A stretch of DNA of 64,000 nt from Deinococcus arboris (GTDB taxonomy: Bacteria; Deinococcota; Deinococci; Deinococcales; Deinococcaceae). The stretch spans positions 1-64,000 of the forward strand of contig NZ_WQLB01000019.1 in NCBI RefSeq assembly GCF_009755355.1, read 5' to 3'. A model generated the notes under the pieces. It saw only the letters and a program-made list of their open reading frames with translations, did no database searches and was not told the DNA's origin. The position numbers were made by a program, and so were the translations under genes. This document shows positions 31,395-42,495 of the stretch, in pieces (position 1 is the first letter of the stretch; each line of letters opens with the position of its first letter).

Positions 31395-32304
31395 TTACCC
31401 CTCCCCACCCCCCTTCTTCCCCGTCAAACTGATCCCCGCACTCGCCGCAATCACACATCCCATCGCCAGCCACTGCACCAGCGTCAGGCGTTCATGCAGA
31501 AACAGGAACCCGCTCAGGGCCGCAATCGCCGGTTCCAGGCTCATCATGACGCCAAAGATGCGGGCCGGAATGGCGCGTAGGGCGCGCATTTCCAGGGTGT
31601 AGGGCAGGGCGCTGGAGAGGGCCGCCACCGCCAGGCCCAGCAGCAGGGCGTGCGGCGAGAGCAGGGCGGGTCCGGCCTGCACGGCGCCGAAGGGAAGCAC
31701 CATCAGGGCCGCCACCCACATGCCCCCCACCACGCCGGTGGTGCCGGGAACGCGGCGGCCCACGGCGCCCCCCGCCAGGATGTACCCGGCCCACAGGGCG
31801 CCGGCGGTCAGGGCCAGAACGACGCCCTGGGCCGACACCTGCTGCGCGGCCTCGCCGCCCACCGGGGCAATCAGGGCGATGCCCAGGCCAGCCAGCGCCA
31901 CCCAGGCAATATCCAGGGCGCGGCGCGACAGGGCCAGGGCCAGCAGCAGAGGCCCGACGAATTCCAGCGTGACGGCCAGCCCCAAGGGCAAGTAGCGCAG
32001 CGACTCGTAGAACACCAGGTTCATCAGGCCCAGGGCGGCGCCGTAGGGCACGATGACCAGCCACTGCGCGCGGGTCAGCTGGCGCAGGTTGGGGCGCAGC
32101 ACCAGGGTCAGCAGCAGGGCCGCCAGCACCACCCGCAGGGCCGTGGTGCCGGCGGCGCCCAGCGTGGGAAACAGCGTTTTGGCAAAGGCGGCCCCACCCT
32201 GAATGCTCAGCATGGCCAGCAGCACCGCCGGGATAGGGGGCAGCGAAAAGCGGGACCGGGAGGCGCTAACGGCGTTCGCCAGCGCTGCCTCAGTCGGCAC
32301 CGGT

Positions 32305-32315
<11 letters not shown>
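31395..32315 (-). CDS. EamA/DMT-family transporter (RhtA-like)
   Basis: A 306-residue membrane protein with ten predicted helices arranged as two EamA repeats. The N-terminal half has AMLSIQGGAAFAKTLFP and the FYESLRYLPLGLAVTLEFVGP motif typical of RhtA/YddG-like amino-acid or metabolite exporters. The C-terminal half has PYTLEMRALRAIPARIFGVMMSLEPAIAAL. The start is uncertain: GTG 32315 overlaps the ftsW stop by 11 nt, and GTG 32300 is an in-frame alternative. Co-transcription with murD-ftsW is likely. Substrate is unknown. Confidence 0.85.
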
Positions 32316-33413
<1,098 letters not shown>

Positions 33414-33417
<4 letters not shown>

Positions 33418-34703
33418 GCCTCTGCCTGCCCGGCGGCCAGCGCCTGCGCCGCGCGGCGGAAGCTCTCGCCGCGCGCCTTGTAGTCGCGGAACTGGTCAAA
33501 ACTGGTGCCCACCGGGGCCAGCAGAACGGTGCCGCCGTCCGGCAGGGCCTCCAGGCCGGCCTGCACCGCCGCCCGCATGGTGGCCTCGCCGTCCTCGCCG
33601 GTCACCACGCGGTAGGGCAGCCCCAGGCTGCGGGCCAGCGCCTCGCCGTCCTCGCCAAAAGCGATGACCTGCGTGACCCGGCCCTGCGCGGCCTGTCGCA
33701 GCGGCGCCAGCTCGGCGCCCTTATCCCGGCCGCCCACCAACCAGGCCACCGGGGGGTGGGCCCGGTCCAGGGCCGCCTGCACCGCCAGGGTGCGGGTGGC
33801 AATCGAGTCCTCGATAAAGGTCACCCCAGCCACCTGCGCCACCGTTTCAAAGCGGCCCGCGACGGGCTGCGCACTCTGGAGGGCGGCGGCCAGCAGGCCA
33901 GGGTCAGCGGCGCGGCCCAGGTGAACCAGCAGCGCCTCGGCGGCCAGCAGGGCGGCGGCGGCGTTGGCGGGGTGAATGCCGGCCGGGAGGTCGGCTGGGG
34001 AGAGAACGGAAGTCCCATCGGCCAGGGCCAGCCTCGCCGGGTCAAAGCGCCGCACCTGGGCGCGGGTCGGCACGGTCAGGTCAGCGGGCAGCACGAGCAC
34101 GTCGCTCTCTTGCTGCGCCGCCGTGATGTTCAGCTTGGCGGCGTGGTAGGCCGCCGGGGTGCCGTGCCGGTCCAGATGGTCAAGGCCCAGGTTCGTGATC
34201 ACGGCCACCGGCAGCCGCAGGCCCGGCACCCGTTCCAGCTGAAAACTGGACAGTTCTGCCACCGCCACCTCGGCGCGGTCCACCACGTCCAGCAGCGGCG
34301 GGTCAATGTTGCCCCCCTCCAGGGCATTCAGGCCGCAGGCGCGCAGCAGGTGGGCAATCAGGACGGTGGTGCTGCCCTTACCTGCCGTGCCGGTGACGCC
34401 CACCATCGGCAGGGTCGGGCGGGCGCGGGCGGCCAGGGTGACCTCGCCAATGACCTCGGCGCCCACCGCGCGCAGCCGCTCCAGGTCAGGGTGGTCAATA
34501 GGCACGCCCGGCGCGGCGACCACCGTGCTGTACGCCTGGGTCACGTCGCCGCGTGTCCAGCCCAGTTCGGCCATCAGCGCCTCGTCTTCGGGGGCAGGCC
34601 GCGCGTCGGTCCAGTCGGCCTGCTTGCCCTCTCGGGCCAGAAAGCGGGCCACGCCCCGCCCGCTGCGGCCCAGTCCATATACCAGCACCCCGTCACGCTT
34701 CAC
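33414..34703 (-). CDS. murD: UDP-N-acetylmuramoylalanine--D-glutamate ligase MurD
   Basis: Adds D-glutamate to UDP-MurNAc-L-Ala in cytoplasmic peptidoglycan synthesis. The 429-residue protein has the Rossmann N-domain GVLVYGLGRSGRGVARFL, the ATP loop GVTGTAGKGSTTVLIAHLL, NLGLDHLDRHGT, and the C-terminal DSIATRTLAVQAAL and GGRDKGAEL. GTG 34703 is preceded by TATGGT ending 7 nt upstream, which fits a leaderless start; ATG 34715 would add four residues. The stop overlaps the ftsW ATG. Confidence 0.95.
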
Positions 34704-34791
34704 GCCCTCAACCATAGAGCAGCGCAGGCCGCCCTTGTGAAGCGCCCATCTGGTGGGAAACAATCGCAGGGCATCTTCCGGAGGTTTGTTC

Positions 34792-35970
34792 ATGAAGCGA
34801 CCAGCTGCTCTGTCTGTTCTGACGCTCTTGCCCCTGGCCCTGGCTGGCGGCGCGCCGCCCCCGGCCCCCGTGGTCCTGGCGGCGCCCACCCTGGCCGCCC
34901 CCGTGCGGGAGGTCACGCTGGCGGCGGCTCCCGACGGCACCCTGCACCTGGGGGCGGCGGTGGACAGCGGACGCTTTAACAGCGGGCGCGGCACCTTTAC
35001 CGGGCGCGTGGTGCGGGTGTGGCGCGCCTCTGGCCAGGGCTGGGCACCCCTGGGTGACGTGCTGAATTACCGCCAGCCCCGCCCGGCCTCTAACCTGAAT
35101 CTGGTGCTGGACCAGCGCGGCGCGCCGGCCATCGTCTGGAACGAGAACTACGGCGACAACGATGTCGTAGAGCTGCGGGCCTGGCGTGAGGAGGCGGGCT
35201 GGACCGACTGGGGCGCACGCTACCTGGGGGACGACCTGCCGTATGCCGCCCGCACCCGCGCTGTGGCGGCCTGGGACGGCGAGATCGTCTTGGCCTGGGG
35301 CGAGTATCTGCGGAAGCCCGACGGCAGCCAGCTGACGGTGCGGCGCTGGAATGCAGAGCAAAAAAGCTGGGTGCGTGGCCCGGCGTTTAACGACATTCGG
35401 GCCTTTTCCCGCACGCCTGCCCTGGCCCTGACCCGGACGGGGGCGCCCGTCGTGGCGTGGTTGCAGGGTGAGGTCACCGGGAGTCAGGTGCTGGCTGCCC
35501 GCTGGACAGGGCAGGCGTGGCAACCGCTGGGCGGGCCCCTGAACCGTGCCCCGGCCTACGTGGCCTCAACTCGACTGGCCCTGGACGGGCAAGACCGGCC
35601 CACCGCCGCGTGGCTGGAACAGGTCGGCGGGCAGGACACCCTGCTGGCCGCCCGCTGGACAGGGCAGGGGTGGCAGCCGCTGGGCGGGCCGGTCAGCCGC
35701 CTGTACGCCTCGTCGCCGTCGCTGGCGGTGGCCCCAGATGGGCAGGCGGTGCTGGCCTGGATTGAGGAGCGGCTCAGTGACGGCCTGGGGCAGATGCGCG
35801 CCGCCCGCTGGGACGGCCGGGCGTGGGTGACCTGGCCTGTGCTCAACCGTGACCCGCGCCGGGACGCCCGCTCGGCCTCGGTGGCAGTGGACGCAAAAGG
35901 CCACATCACCGCCGCGTGGCGCGAGGATGTGGCCGGGAAGTATGCAGTGCAACTAAGGCGGTTGCAGTAA
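34792..35970 (+). CDS. Secreted repeat (propeller-like) protein
   Basis: A 392-residue exported protein. The signal peptide is about residues 1-18 (MKRPAALSVLTLLPLALA). The mature part repeats a unit of about 51 residues that contains ALALTRTGAPVVAW, AARWTGQAWQPLGGPLNR, LALDGQDRPTAAW and AARWTGQGWQPLGGPVSR. This D-G-x-P-x-x-A-W / W-x-P-L-G-G pattern resembles beta-propeller blades. ATG 34792 is preceded by CCGGAGG at good spacing; a TTGTGA-N18-AACAAT promoter lies upstream. It is divergent from murD. I know no function. Confidence 0.7.
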   Translation: MKRPAALSVLTLLPLALAGGAPPPAPVVLAAPTLAAPVREVTLAAAPDGTLHLGAAVDSGRFNSGRGTFTGRVVRVWRASGQGWAPLGDVLNYRQPRPASNLNLVLDQRGAPAIVWNENYGDNDVVELRAWREEAGWTDWGARYLGDDLPYAARTRAVAAWDGEIVLAWGEYLRKPDGSQLTVRRWNAEQKSWVRGPAFNDIRAFSRTPALALTRTGAPVVAWLQGEVTGSQVLAARWTGQAWQPLGGPLNRAPAYVASTRLALDGQDRPTAAWLEQVGGQDTLLAARWTGQGWQPLGGPVSRLYASSPSLAVAPDGQAVLAWIEERLSDGLGQMRAARWDGRAWVTWPVLNRDPRRDARSASVAVDAKGHITAAWREDVAGKYAVQLRRLQ

Positions 35971-36010
35971 GGCTGTCGGGCACGTTGTTTGGGACCGGTG
36001 GAGGCACGCC

Positions 36011-36170
36011 TTATACGGACTCCGATTGAATCGTTTGCAAAAACGATGAAATCCGAGCAGACTTGCAAAGCTGCGCAGCAGAGCGAGAAGGAGAAAAACG
36101 GGTTCCGAGCGTAGAGCAGACACATCGGCTCTTTCCCAATGTGTCCGCGAAACAGACGGAATCCGTATGA
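36011..36170 (+). repeat. Interspersed MITE-like repeat, best complete copy
   Basis: A 160-bp unit starting TTATACGGACTCCGATTGA and ending AAACAGACGGAATCCGTATGA. The ends are inverted repeats of each other over about 14 bases with two mismatches (ATACGGA-Y-TCCG core). The rest of the 35971-36415 gap shows only a small hairpin (CTAGAGGCCC/GGGCTCTAG, about 36387-36408) after trmFO that could act as its terminator. Confidence 0.85.
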
Positions 36171-36415
36171 TGCGCGCCAGCCCCACCGGTTGCACAACAA
36201 GTCTGATCCGAATGGGCTCTGGGTCTGATGCAGGCGAATTGACGCTGTCCCAGTGCATGGACGCGACAGGCGGCGTTCGTCTGAGCCGCGTCGCTCTGGA
36301 AGAGGTTAACCGCTGCCAGGACTCTGGGCCAAGCGGCGGTCTACTGACTGCATCCAAAGCCCGCTCTGCTGCCCAGGCCTCTTGCTCTAGAGGCCCTTGG
36401 GCTCTAGTTCTACTC

Positions 36416-37825
<1,410 letters not shown>

Positions 37826-37874
37826 CAACCGGCCAGTGTAGGCGATAGGGGAGGGGGCGTTTGTGGGGTGGGGG

Positions 37875-38279
37875 CTACGCGTGCGGCGTAGTACGGCGGC
37901 GCCAGAGCAGCAGTGCCGCGAGCACTCCTTCCCAGACAGCGCTGATGGTCAGGGACAGCAGGAGCCAGAGCGGCAGCAAAAACACCAGATACAGAACTGC
38001 CTCGCCCAACATCAGATAAATAGAGGGTGACAGGAGCAGCACATAAAGGATGAAAGGCGGGAGAATCAGAAGCGCGGTTCGGCTCCAGGCGCGGCCCACC
38101 AGTCTGCGGCCAAAGTGTGCAGGTTCACTGGACCGCCGATATTTATATGACAGGCGCCCTGTGGGGATGGGCGGTGCCGGTGTTTCTCTGGCGCGCCACA
38201 CTGGCAACCACAGCGCCAGAGCCAGCATGACCAACCCCAGAGGCAGAGCGGCCAGCGGTTCACTCAGCAGGATGCTCAT
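37875..38279 (-). CDS. Hypothetical membrane protein
   Basis: A 134-residue protein with three hydrophobic regions: about residues 11-28 (LPLGLVMLALALWLPVW), 68-91 (TALLILPPFILYVLLLSPSIYLML) and 94-125. A basic Arg-rich loop lies between the first two. No family is recognised. A TAGGCT -10 box ends 6 nt before the ATG, so expression as a separate leaderless mRNA is likely. Confidence 0.65.
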   Translation of the reverse strand: MSILLSEPLAALPLGLVMLALALWLPVWRARETPAPPIPTGRLSYKYRRSSEPAHFGRRLVGRAWSRTALLILPPFILYVLLLSPSIYLMLGEAVLYLVFLLPLWLLLSLTISAVWEGVLAALLLWRRRTTPHA

Positions 38280-38327
38280 GGCTATAGCCTAGAGCAGGCT
38301 GCGTGTGCACTCCGCAGAACTTGCGTC

Positions 38328-39125
38328 CTACCGCTCTGGCGTGCCGCCCAACATCGCCTTCACGCGCGACAGCCCCTCATACACCAGAATCCGCGTGGCG
38401 TACAGGCGGTCATGTGGAAAGGGCAGGGTCAGATCAAAGCGCGTTTCGGGCGCCGGCACGCTGGTCACCGTCACCCCTTGCGCCCGGAACAGCGCGGCGG
38501 CCCGGCGGGAGTGGCTGGGGGTGGTCACCAGCAGGACCCGCCGCCACTGCCGGGCACGAGCCAGGTCGCGCACCCGCGCCGCCTCGTCCCGCGTGGTGGT
38601 CACGTTGGCCAGGGTGAAGACCTGTGGCCCGGCGGCTCCGTACAGCGCGCGAATGTGCGCCTGTTCAATGGCGCTCATCTTGGGGCACCCCCGCGGCCCA
38701 AGCCGCCCCGACTGCTCTGAGACGGTCACTACGGGCGCGTACCCCGCCCGCCACAACTCCAGGCCGCGCACCAAGCGCGCCAGACTGCTGGGCTCCAGAA
38801 CCGCCGAGCCGCACTGCACGCCGCCGCCCAGAATCACGATGGCGTCGGCCTGTACGGGCGACTGCGCCAGCGTCAGGGCGTTGAGGGGTGCGCGCAGGAT
38901 GGGGGTAAGCAGGCACAGGGCCAGCGCAAAGGCCAGGGCCGCCGCCCCCACGCGCAGACCTCGCCAGGTCGGTGCCCACGCGCCCGCTGCGCCGCACAGT
39001 CCCACAAGTGTCAGCATCAGCGGGGCAGGCGCCCGCACCTCGCCAAAAAAAGCGGCCAGGACACCCAGGGCGGCCCCCAGGGCCACGCCACCCACCACCG
39101 ACGGCCACCGCACGAAACGCTGCAT
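38328..39125 (-). CDS. YdcF/DUF218 family membrane protein
   Basis: A 265-residue protein. The N-terminal third has about three hydrophobic helices. The DUF218 domain then starts ADAIVILGGGVQCGSAVLEP and includes TVSEQSG, NVTTTRDEAARVRDLARA and VTTPSHSRRAAALFRAQGV. DUF218 proteins include SanA/ElyC envelope factors involved in peptidoglycan or vancomycin barrier functions; the exact role is unknown. It is divergent from the DUF305 gene. Confidence 0.83.
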   Translation of the reverse strand: MQRFVRWPSVVGGVALGAALGVLAAFFGEVRAPAPLMLTLVGLCGAAGAWAPTWRGLRVGAAALAFALALCLLTPILRAPLNALTLAQSPVQADAIVILGGGVQCGSAVLEPSSLARLVRGLELWRAGYAPVVTVSEQSGRLGPRGCPKMSAIEQAHIRALYGAAGPQVFTLANVTTTRDEAARVRDLARARQWRRVLLVTTPSHSRRAAALFRAQGVTVTSVPAPETRFDLTLPFPHDRLYATRILVYEGLSRVKAMLGGTPER

Positions 39126-39166
39126 CCGGGGCAGTTTACCCAGGCGCCCCTTTCTATACTCCGGGG

Positions 39167-39769
39167 ATGCGCCGCGCTGCTGTTCCTGCCCTGCTGGTTC
39201 TGGTCACCCTGGTGGCGGCCGCCCTGCTGCTCACCCCCCGCCTGATGCCGCCCACAGAACACAGCCGCGAGGTGCGCTTTGTCCGCGAGATGATTCAGCA
39301 CCACACGCAGGCGGTGGACATGGCCCTGCAGGTCCGTGAGCAGAGTGCCGACGCCACCTTGCGGACTGTGGCACTGGACATCCTGCTTTCGCAGCAGGAG
39401 CAGATTGGGCAGATGCGCGGCTGGCTGACCCTATGGCACCGGCCCTGGGGCGGCCCAGGCATGAGCGCCGACCACGCCCGCATGATGGGCATGGCGACCC
39501 AGGCCGAGGTGAACCGCATTGGCACCCTGCTGCCCGCGCAGGCTGAGGTGCAGTTTCTCCAGCTGATGACCCGGCATCATCAGGGCGCCCTGACGATGGT
39601 GGCTCCGGTGCTGGAGGGCCGCGTGCAGCCCGCCGTGGAGGCCCTGGCCCGCCAGATTCAGTCCACCCAGGCCGCCGAGATTCGTCTGATGACTACTCTG
39701 CTGGCAGACCGCGGGGCTAAACCGTTACCAGCCCCGGCAGGAATGGGCGCAGGTGAGCATCAACATTAA
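39167..39769 (+). CDS. DUF305 family exported protein
   Basis: A 200-residue DUF305 protein. An N-terminal hydrophobic signal or anchor (about 1-24) precedes the paired histidine helices FVREMIQHHTQAVDMALQV and FLQLMTRHHQGALTMVAPVL, with MSADHARMMGMA between them. The Met/His-rich pattern is linked to copper handling in some members. The C-terminus ends GAGEHQH. A TATACT -10 box (39155-39160) ends 6 nt before the ATG, a near-consensus leaderless promoter. Confidence 0.85.
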   Translation: MRRAAVPALLVLVTLVAAALLLTPRLMPPTEHSREVRFVREMIQHHTQAVDMALQVREQSADATLRTVALDILLSQQEQIGQMRGWLTLWHRPWGGPGMSADHARMMGMATQAEVNRIGTLLPAQAEVQFLQLMTRHHQGALTMVAPVLEGRVQPAVEALARQIQSTQAAEIRLMTTLLADRGAKPLPAPAGMGAGEHQH

Positions 39770-39909
39770 AGAGCCGCGCGACGCTTGTTGAACTGGGCAG
39801 CCCTAGCTTCTCCTTTCATACGAGACTGCTCTGACGGCAAGTCTTGTTGGACAGGCACTGTTCCGCCTTGCTAGCCAATCATCACAACTCCGAAGGATCT
39901 GCCCGCCTG

Positions 39910-39987
39910 ATGACTGGACTCCGTGCGGCCTGGCTGCTGGGTGCACTGCTCTACACAGGCGCCGCCTCTGCCGTCTTTCACTCTTGA
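39910..39987 (+). pseudogene. Orphan signal-peptide-like ORF (possible gene remnant)
   Basis: A 25-codon ORF encoding MTGLRAAWLLGALLYTGAAS then a few residues before TGA, which looks like a signal peptide cut off from its protein. GAAGGA lies about 11 nt upstream. The rest of the 39770-40062 gap shows no continuation in other frames that I can recognise. It may be a decayed exported-protein gene or chance. Confidence 0.3.
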
Positions 39988-40062
39988 CGCCGATGCCCAG
40001 CAGTAGCCAGCACAGCTCGGCCGGCCTCCCCACTTACGCCGCTTGACCAGGTACTCCTGACC

Positions 40063-40371
40063 CTATCCCAGTTCTTCGTCCCAGTCGTCCTGTTTCCCCA
40101 CTCGTCTGGCCCTGCGGCGTTCCTCTTTGCCAGCTTTGCGTTTGGGGCGCGGCGGCAGGGCCAGAATGTAGGGCCGCTCGGGCTGGCACGGCGCCGGCAC
40201 CTCGCCCAGCGTCTCGCCGGGGTCAGCGGTGCGGAGGTTGCCCGCCACATGCAGGTGGCGCTCGCCGCAGTAAGGGCAGGCGTCCACCACCCAGAACATC
40301 ACGCGGGTGCCGGGCATATCGCGCAGGGTCACGTAAGCCATCTGGGGGGTCCGCCGCTCCTTCTTGCCCAT
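40063..40371 (-). CDS. Hypothetical small basic protein
   Basis: A 102-residue protein. The middle contains a single CPYCGERHLHVAG that resembles half of a zinc ribbon with a nearby His pair. The C-terminal part is Lys/Arg-rich (PPRPKRKAGKEERRRARR) then acidic (DDWDEELG). ATG 40371 lies 8 nt after a TAGGCT -10 box. No family is recognised; nucleic-acid binding is a guess from charge. Confidence 0.65.
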   Translation of the reverse strand: MGKKERRTPQMAYVTLRDMPGTRVMFWVVDACPYCGERHLHVAGNLRTADPGETLGEVPAPCQPERPYILALPPRPKRKAGKEERRRARRVGKQDDWDEELG

Positions 40372-40447
40372 AGGGGCGCAGCCTAACCTGGGCACCCACA
40401 CCTGTCTGTGGCCAGGGCAAGGTTTAGCGGCCCTGCGCTCTGCTCAG

Positions 40448-41311
40448 CTACACGTCTTCGTCACCCTCTTTCATGTAGGTCACCACGCTGCGGCAGTGGG
40501 TCAGGCCGGCGCGCGCATACAGGGCGCGGGCTGGTTTCATGTGGTCGTGGGCGCGCGCGCGCAGCGTACGGACTTCGGGGTGGGTCTCGGCCTCGGCGGC
40601 GGCCAGGGCCAGCAGGGTCAGGCCGTAGCCCTGGCCGCGCTCGGCGGGATGCACCGCCACATAGGTCACGTCGGCTCGCCCATCGTCAGGGCTGAATTCC
40701 AGTTCGGCAAAGCCCACCGGCTGCTCGCCGCGCATCAGGGCCACCAGGCGCACGTCGTCACGGGCAAAGTGGCTGTCCATCTGTTCCGGGGTCCAGGTCA
40801 GCCGCTCGGCCCAGGTGTCCTCGCTGGCCCGGAACAGCTCGCGGTACGCCGCCAGCGGCAGCTGCCGCGAAATGCGGTGGCCGGCAGGCGCGCAGGCGTG
40901 GGGGGTCAGGCGGGACAGGGGCGCGTCGTAAAAGGCCGTGGTGTGCATGGGCGAAAAGCCCTCGTCTTCCAGTGCCGAGCGCACCGGCAGGTTGTCGCGC
41001 GCCGCGAAGGCGTACACCGGCAGTCCGTCGGCGTGGGCCAGGGCGCGGCGCAGCAGGGTGCTCAGGTGGGCGTCTCCTTCACCCACCGGGCCTTCCATCA
41101 CCAGGCCGTCATGAAACGGTGAGAGGGCGCAGTACGCCACCACGCCCTCCTCGCCCGCCTCGACCAGGCAGGTGCTGTCTTCACACTCGGCCCGTAAGTC
41201 CCGCTCGGTGCGCGCGCCCGGCGAGAACACCTCACGTTCGGGCGCGTCGTCCATCCAGTTCAGCAGGGCAAGCACATCGGGAACATCGGCGGCCAGCATG
41301 GGACGAATCAT
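40448..41311 (-). CDS. Tandem GNAT acetyltransferase
   Basis: A 287-residue protein made of two GNAT-like halves. The first starts MIRPMLAADVPDVLALLNWMD and is degenerate in the CoA loop. The second has VAVHPAERGQGYGLTLLALAAAEA (about residues 216-239), a good Q/R-x-x-G-x-G acetyl-CoA site, and ends near ARALYARAGL. Mycothiol synthase-like two-domain GNATs have this layout, but the substrate is unknown. ATG 41311 is preceded by CTGGAGGT at good spacing. Confidence 0.85.
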   Translation of the reverse strand: MIRPMLAADVPDVLALLNWMDDAPEREVFSPGARTERDLRAECEDSTCLVEAGEEGVVAYCALSPFHDGLVMEGPVGEGDAHLSTLLRRALAHADGLPVYAFAARDNLPVRSALEDEGFSPMHTTAFYDAPLSRLTPHACAPAGHRISRQLPLAAYRELFRASEDTWAERLTWTPEQMDSHFARDDVRLVALMRGEQPVGFAELEFSPDDGRADVTYVAVHPAERGQGYGLTLLALAAAEAETHPEVRTLRARAHDHMKPARALYARAGLTHCRSVVTYMKEGDEDV

Positions 41312-41438
41312 CGTGGTCTTACCTCCAGAGAGAAGGTGAGCGAAGAAGCCGGGTGTAACACCGAACACCTTCAGGGTAGACACCCGCCGCCGGGCCTGTC
41401 TGCCCCGCAGCTCACGCCGCGCCGGGCCGGGCGCGTGG

Positions 41439-41521
41439 TATGCTGCCCGCATGCCCTGAACAGGGTACGCCGCCTGCCTCCCCACAGACACGAAGCCGTG
41501 TTTGAGGGGCCTTTTCTTTTT
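41439..41521 (+). promoter_or_regulatory. Leader with two-codon ORF and terminator before the DUF4258 gene
   Basis: A TATGCT -10 box (41439-41444) ends 6 nt before ATG-CCC-TGA (41451-41459), a two-codon leaderless ORF. At 41480-41521 a 13-bp stem with one mismatch and one G-U pair (CCCCACAGACACG/CGTGTTTGAGGGG) is followed by CCTTTTCTTTTT, a good intrinsic terminator. Transcripts should stop about 70 nt after the start, before the DUF4258 gene at 41583. The leader is therefore either an attenuator or a separate short RNA. Confidence 0.55.
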
Positions 41522-41582
41522 CAGAAGAGGGCGGCCGACGCGCCGCTGGGCAGGAGGGTTTCTTCCGGAGGTGAAGGTCGCC

Positions 41583-42245
41583 GTGACGAAACAGACTGCC
41601 CAGAAAATGGCCGCGCCCCTGGGGCGCCGCTCGCAGGAGCCTCAGGCCGCCCGGCCGCGTGAGGTCCAGGCCAGCACGGATCTGCTGTCGCTGCGCGCGC
41701 AGCTGGCCCGCGCTGAAAAGGCCGCCCGCCGCACCCCGGCGCCGCCGCCCCCACGGCCCGCCGCCCTGCAAACCCCCCTCAAGCCGCAGCGTCAGGCCGA
41801 ATTACTGGGCGTGACCACCGATGATTTCAGCCTGGCCCGCGCCCACGCTCAGCTGCGGGACGCGGTGTATGACAGCCGCTATCACCTGTGTCCCCACGCC
41901 ATCAGCCACGCCCGCGCCGAGGGCTTTCTGGAACACGACGTGCTCAACGTCCTGCTCACCGGGCGCGTTCGGGCGGTGTACACCGACGACCGTCGCTGGC
42001 TGGTGTGCGGCTACTTCGCAGCCTGTGGGGTGGCGCTGCCGCTGCATGTGGTGGCCCAGCCGCAGCGGGACGGCTTTGTGGACATCGTGACGGCCTTTGT
42101 GCCCAAGCACCCGCACCACATCATCAGTCGGGCACGCCTGGCCGTCATGCTGCGCTACGACGACCAAACGGTGCGGGCGCGCACTGCCCACGCTGGGAAC
42201 CGCGTGGGCCACCGGGGCAAAGGTCGCTGGAAAAAGAGCGCATAA
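41583..42245 (+). CDS. DUF4258 domain protein
   Basis: A 220-residue protein. The N-terminal ~85 residues are basic, Pro/Ala-rich and probably disordered. The C-terminal half resembles DUF4258: YHLCPHAISHARAEGFLEHDVLNVLLTGRVRAVYTDDRRWLV, then DGFVDIVTAFVPKHPHH. In other genomes such domains occur in toxin-like and accessory proteins with a possible RNase-type fold. GTG 41583 has GGAGGTGAAGG upstream at good spacing. The basic tail ends GKGRWKKSA. The preceding leader contains a terminator. Confidence 0.7.
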   Translation: MTKQTAQKMAAPLGRRSQEPQAARPREVQASTDLLSLRAQLARAEKAARRTPAPPPPRPAALQTPLKPQRQAELLGVTTDDFSLARAHAQLRDAVYDSRYHLCPHAISHARAEGFLEHDVLNVLLTGRVRAVYTDDRRWLVCGYFAACGVALPLHVVAQPQRDGFVDIVTAFVPKHPHHIISRARLAVMLRYDDQTVRARTAHAGNRVGHRGKGRWKKSA

Positions 42246-42495
42246 GACGGGTGGCACCAGCCCAGAAGAGGAGGGCGCCGAATTGCCTTCAGAGGAGAGG
42301 CGCCCCTTCGCATTCGGCCTGGTGGGGATATTTCACGGCGGACCCAGAGCAGCTGAGGGAAGAGACCTTAACCGCTCTGGAGCAAAAAAAGCTCAACAGA
42401 CAGCGGTGTGGGCGGCATAGAGAGGCGCCCTCTGACCCCAGGGGGAGCTGGGAGCCTACTCTGCGGTGCCTTGGCTGGTCATGTGGAGAAAACAC

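Noticed and set aside
42241..42495. Coding frame between DUF4258 and the inverted-repeat element
   Set aside because: No start with a ribosome site or -10 box and no recognisable protein pattern.
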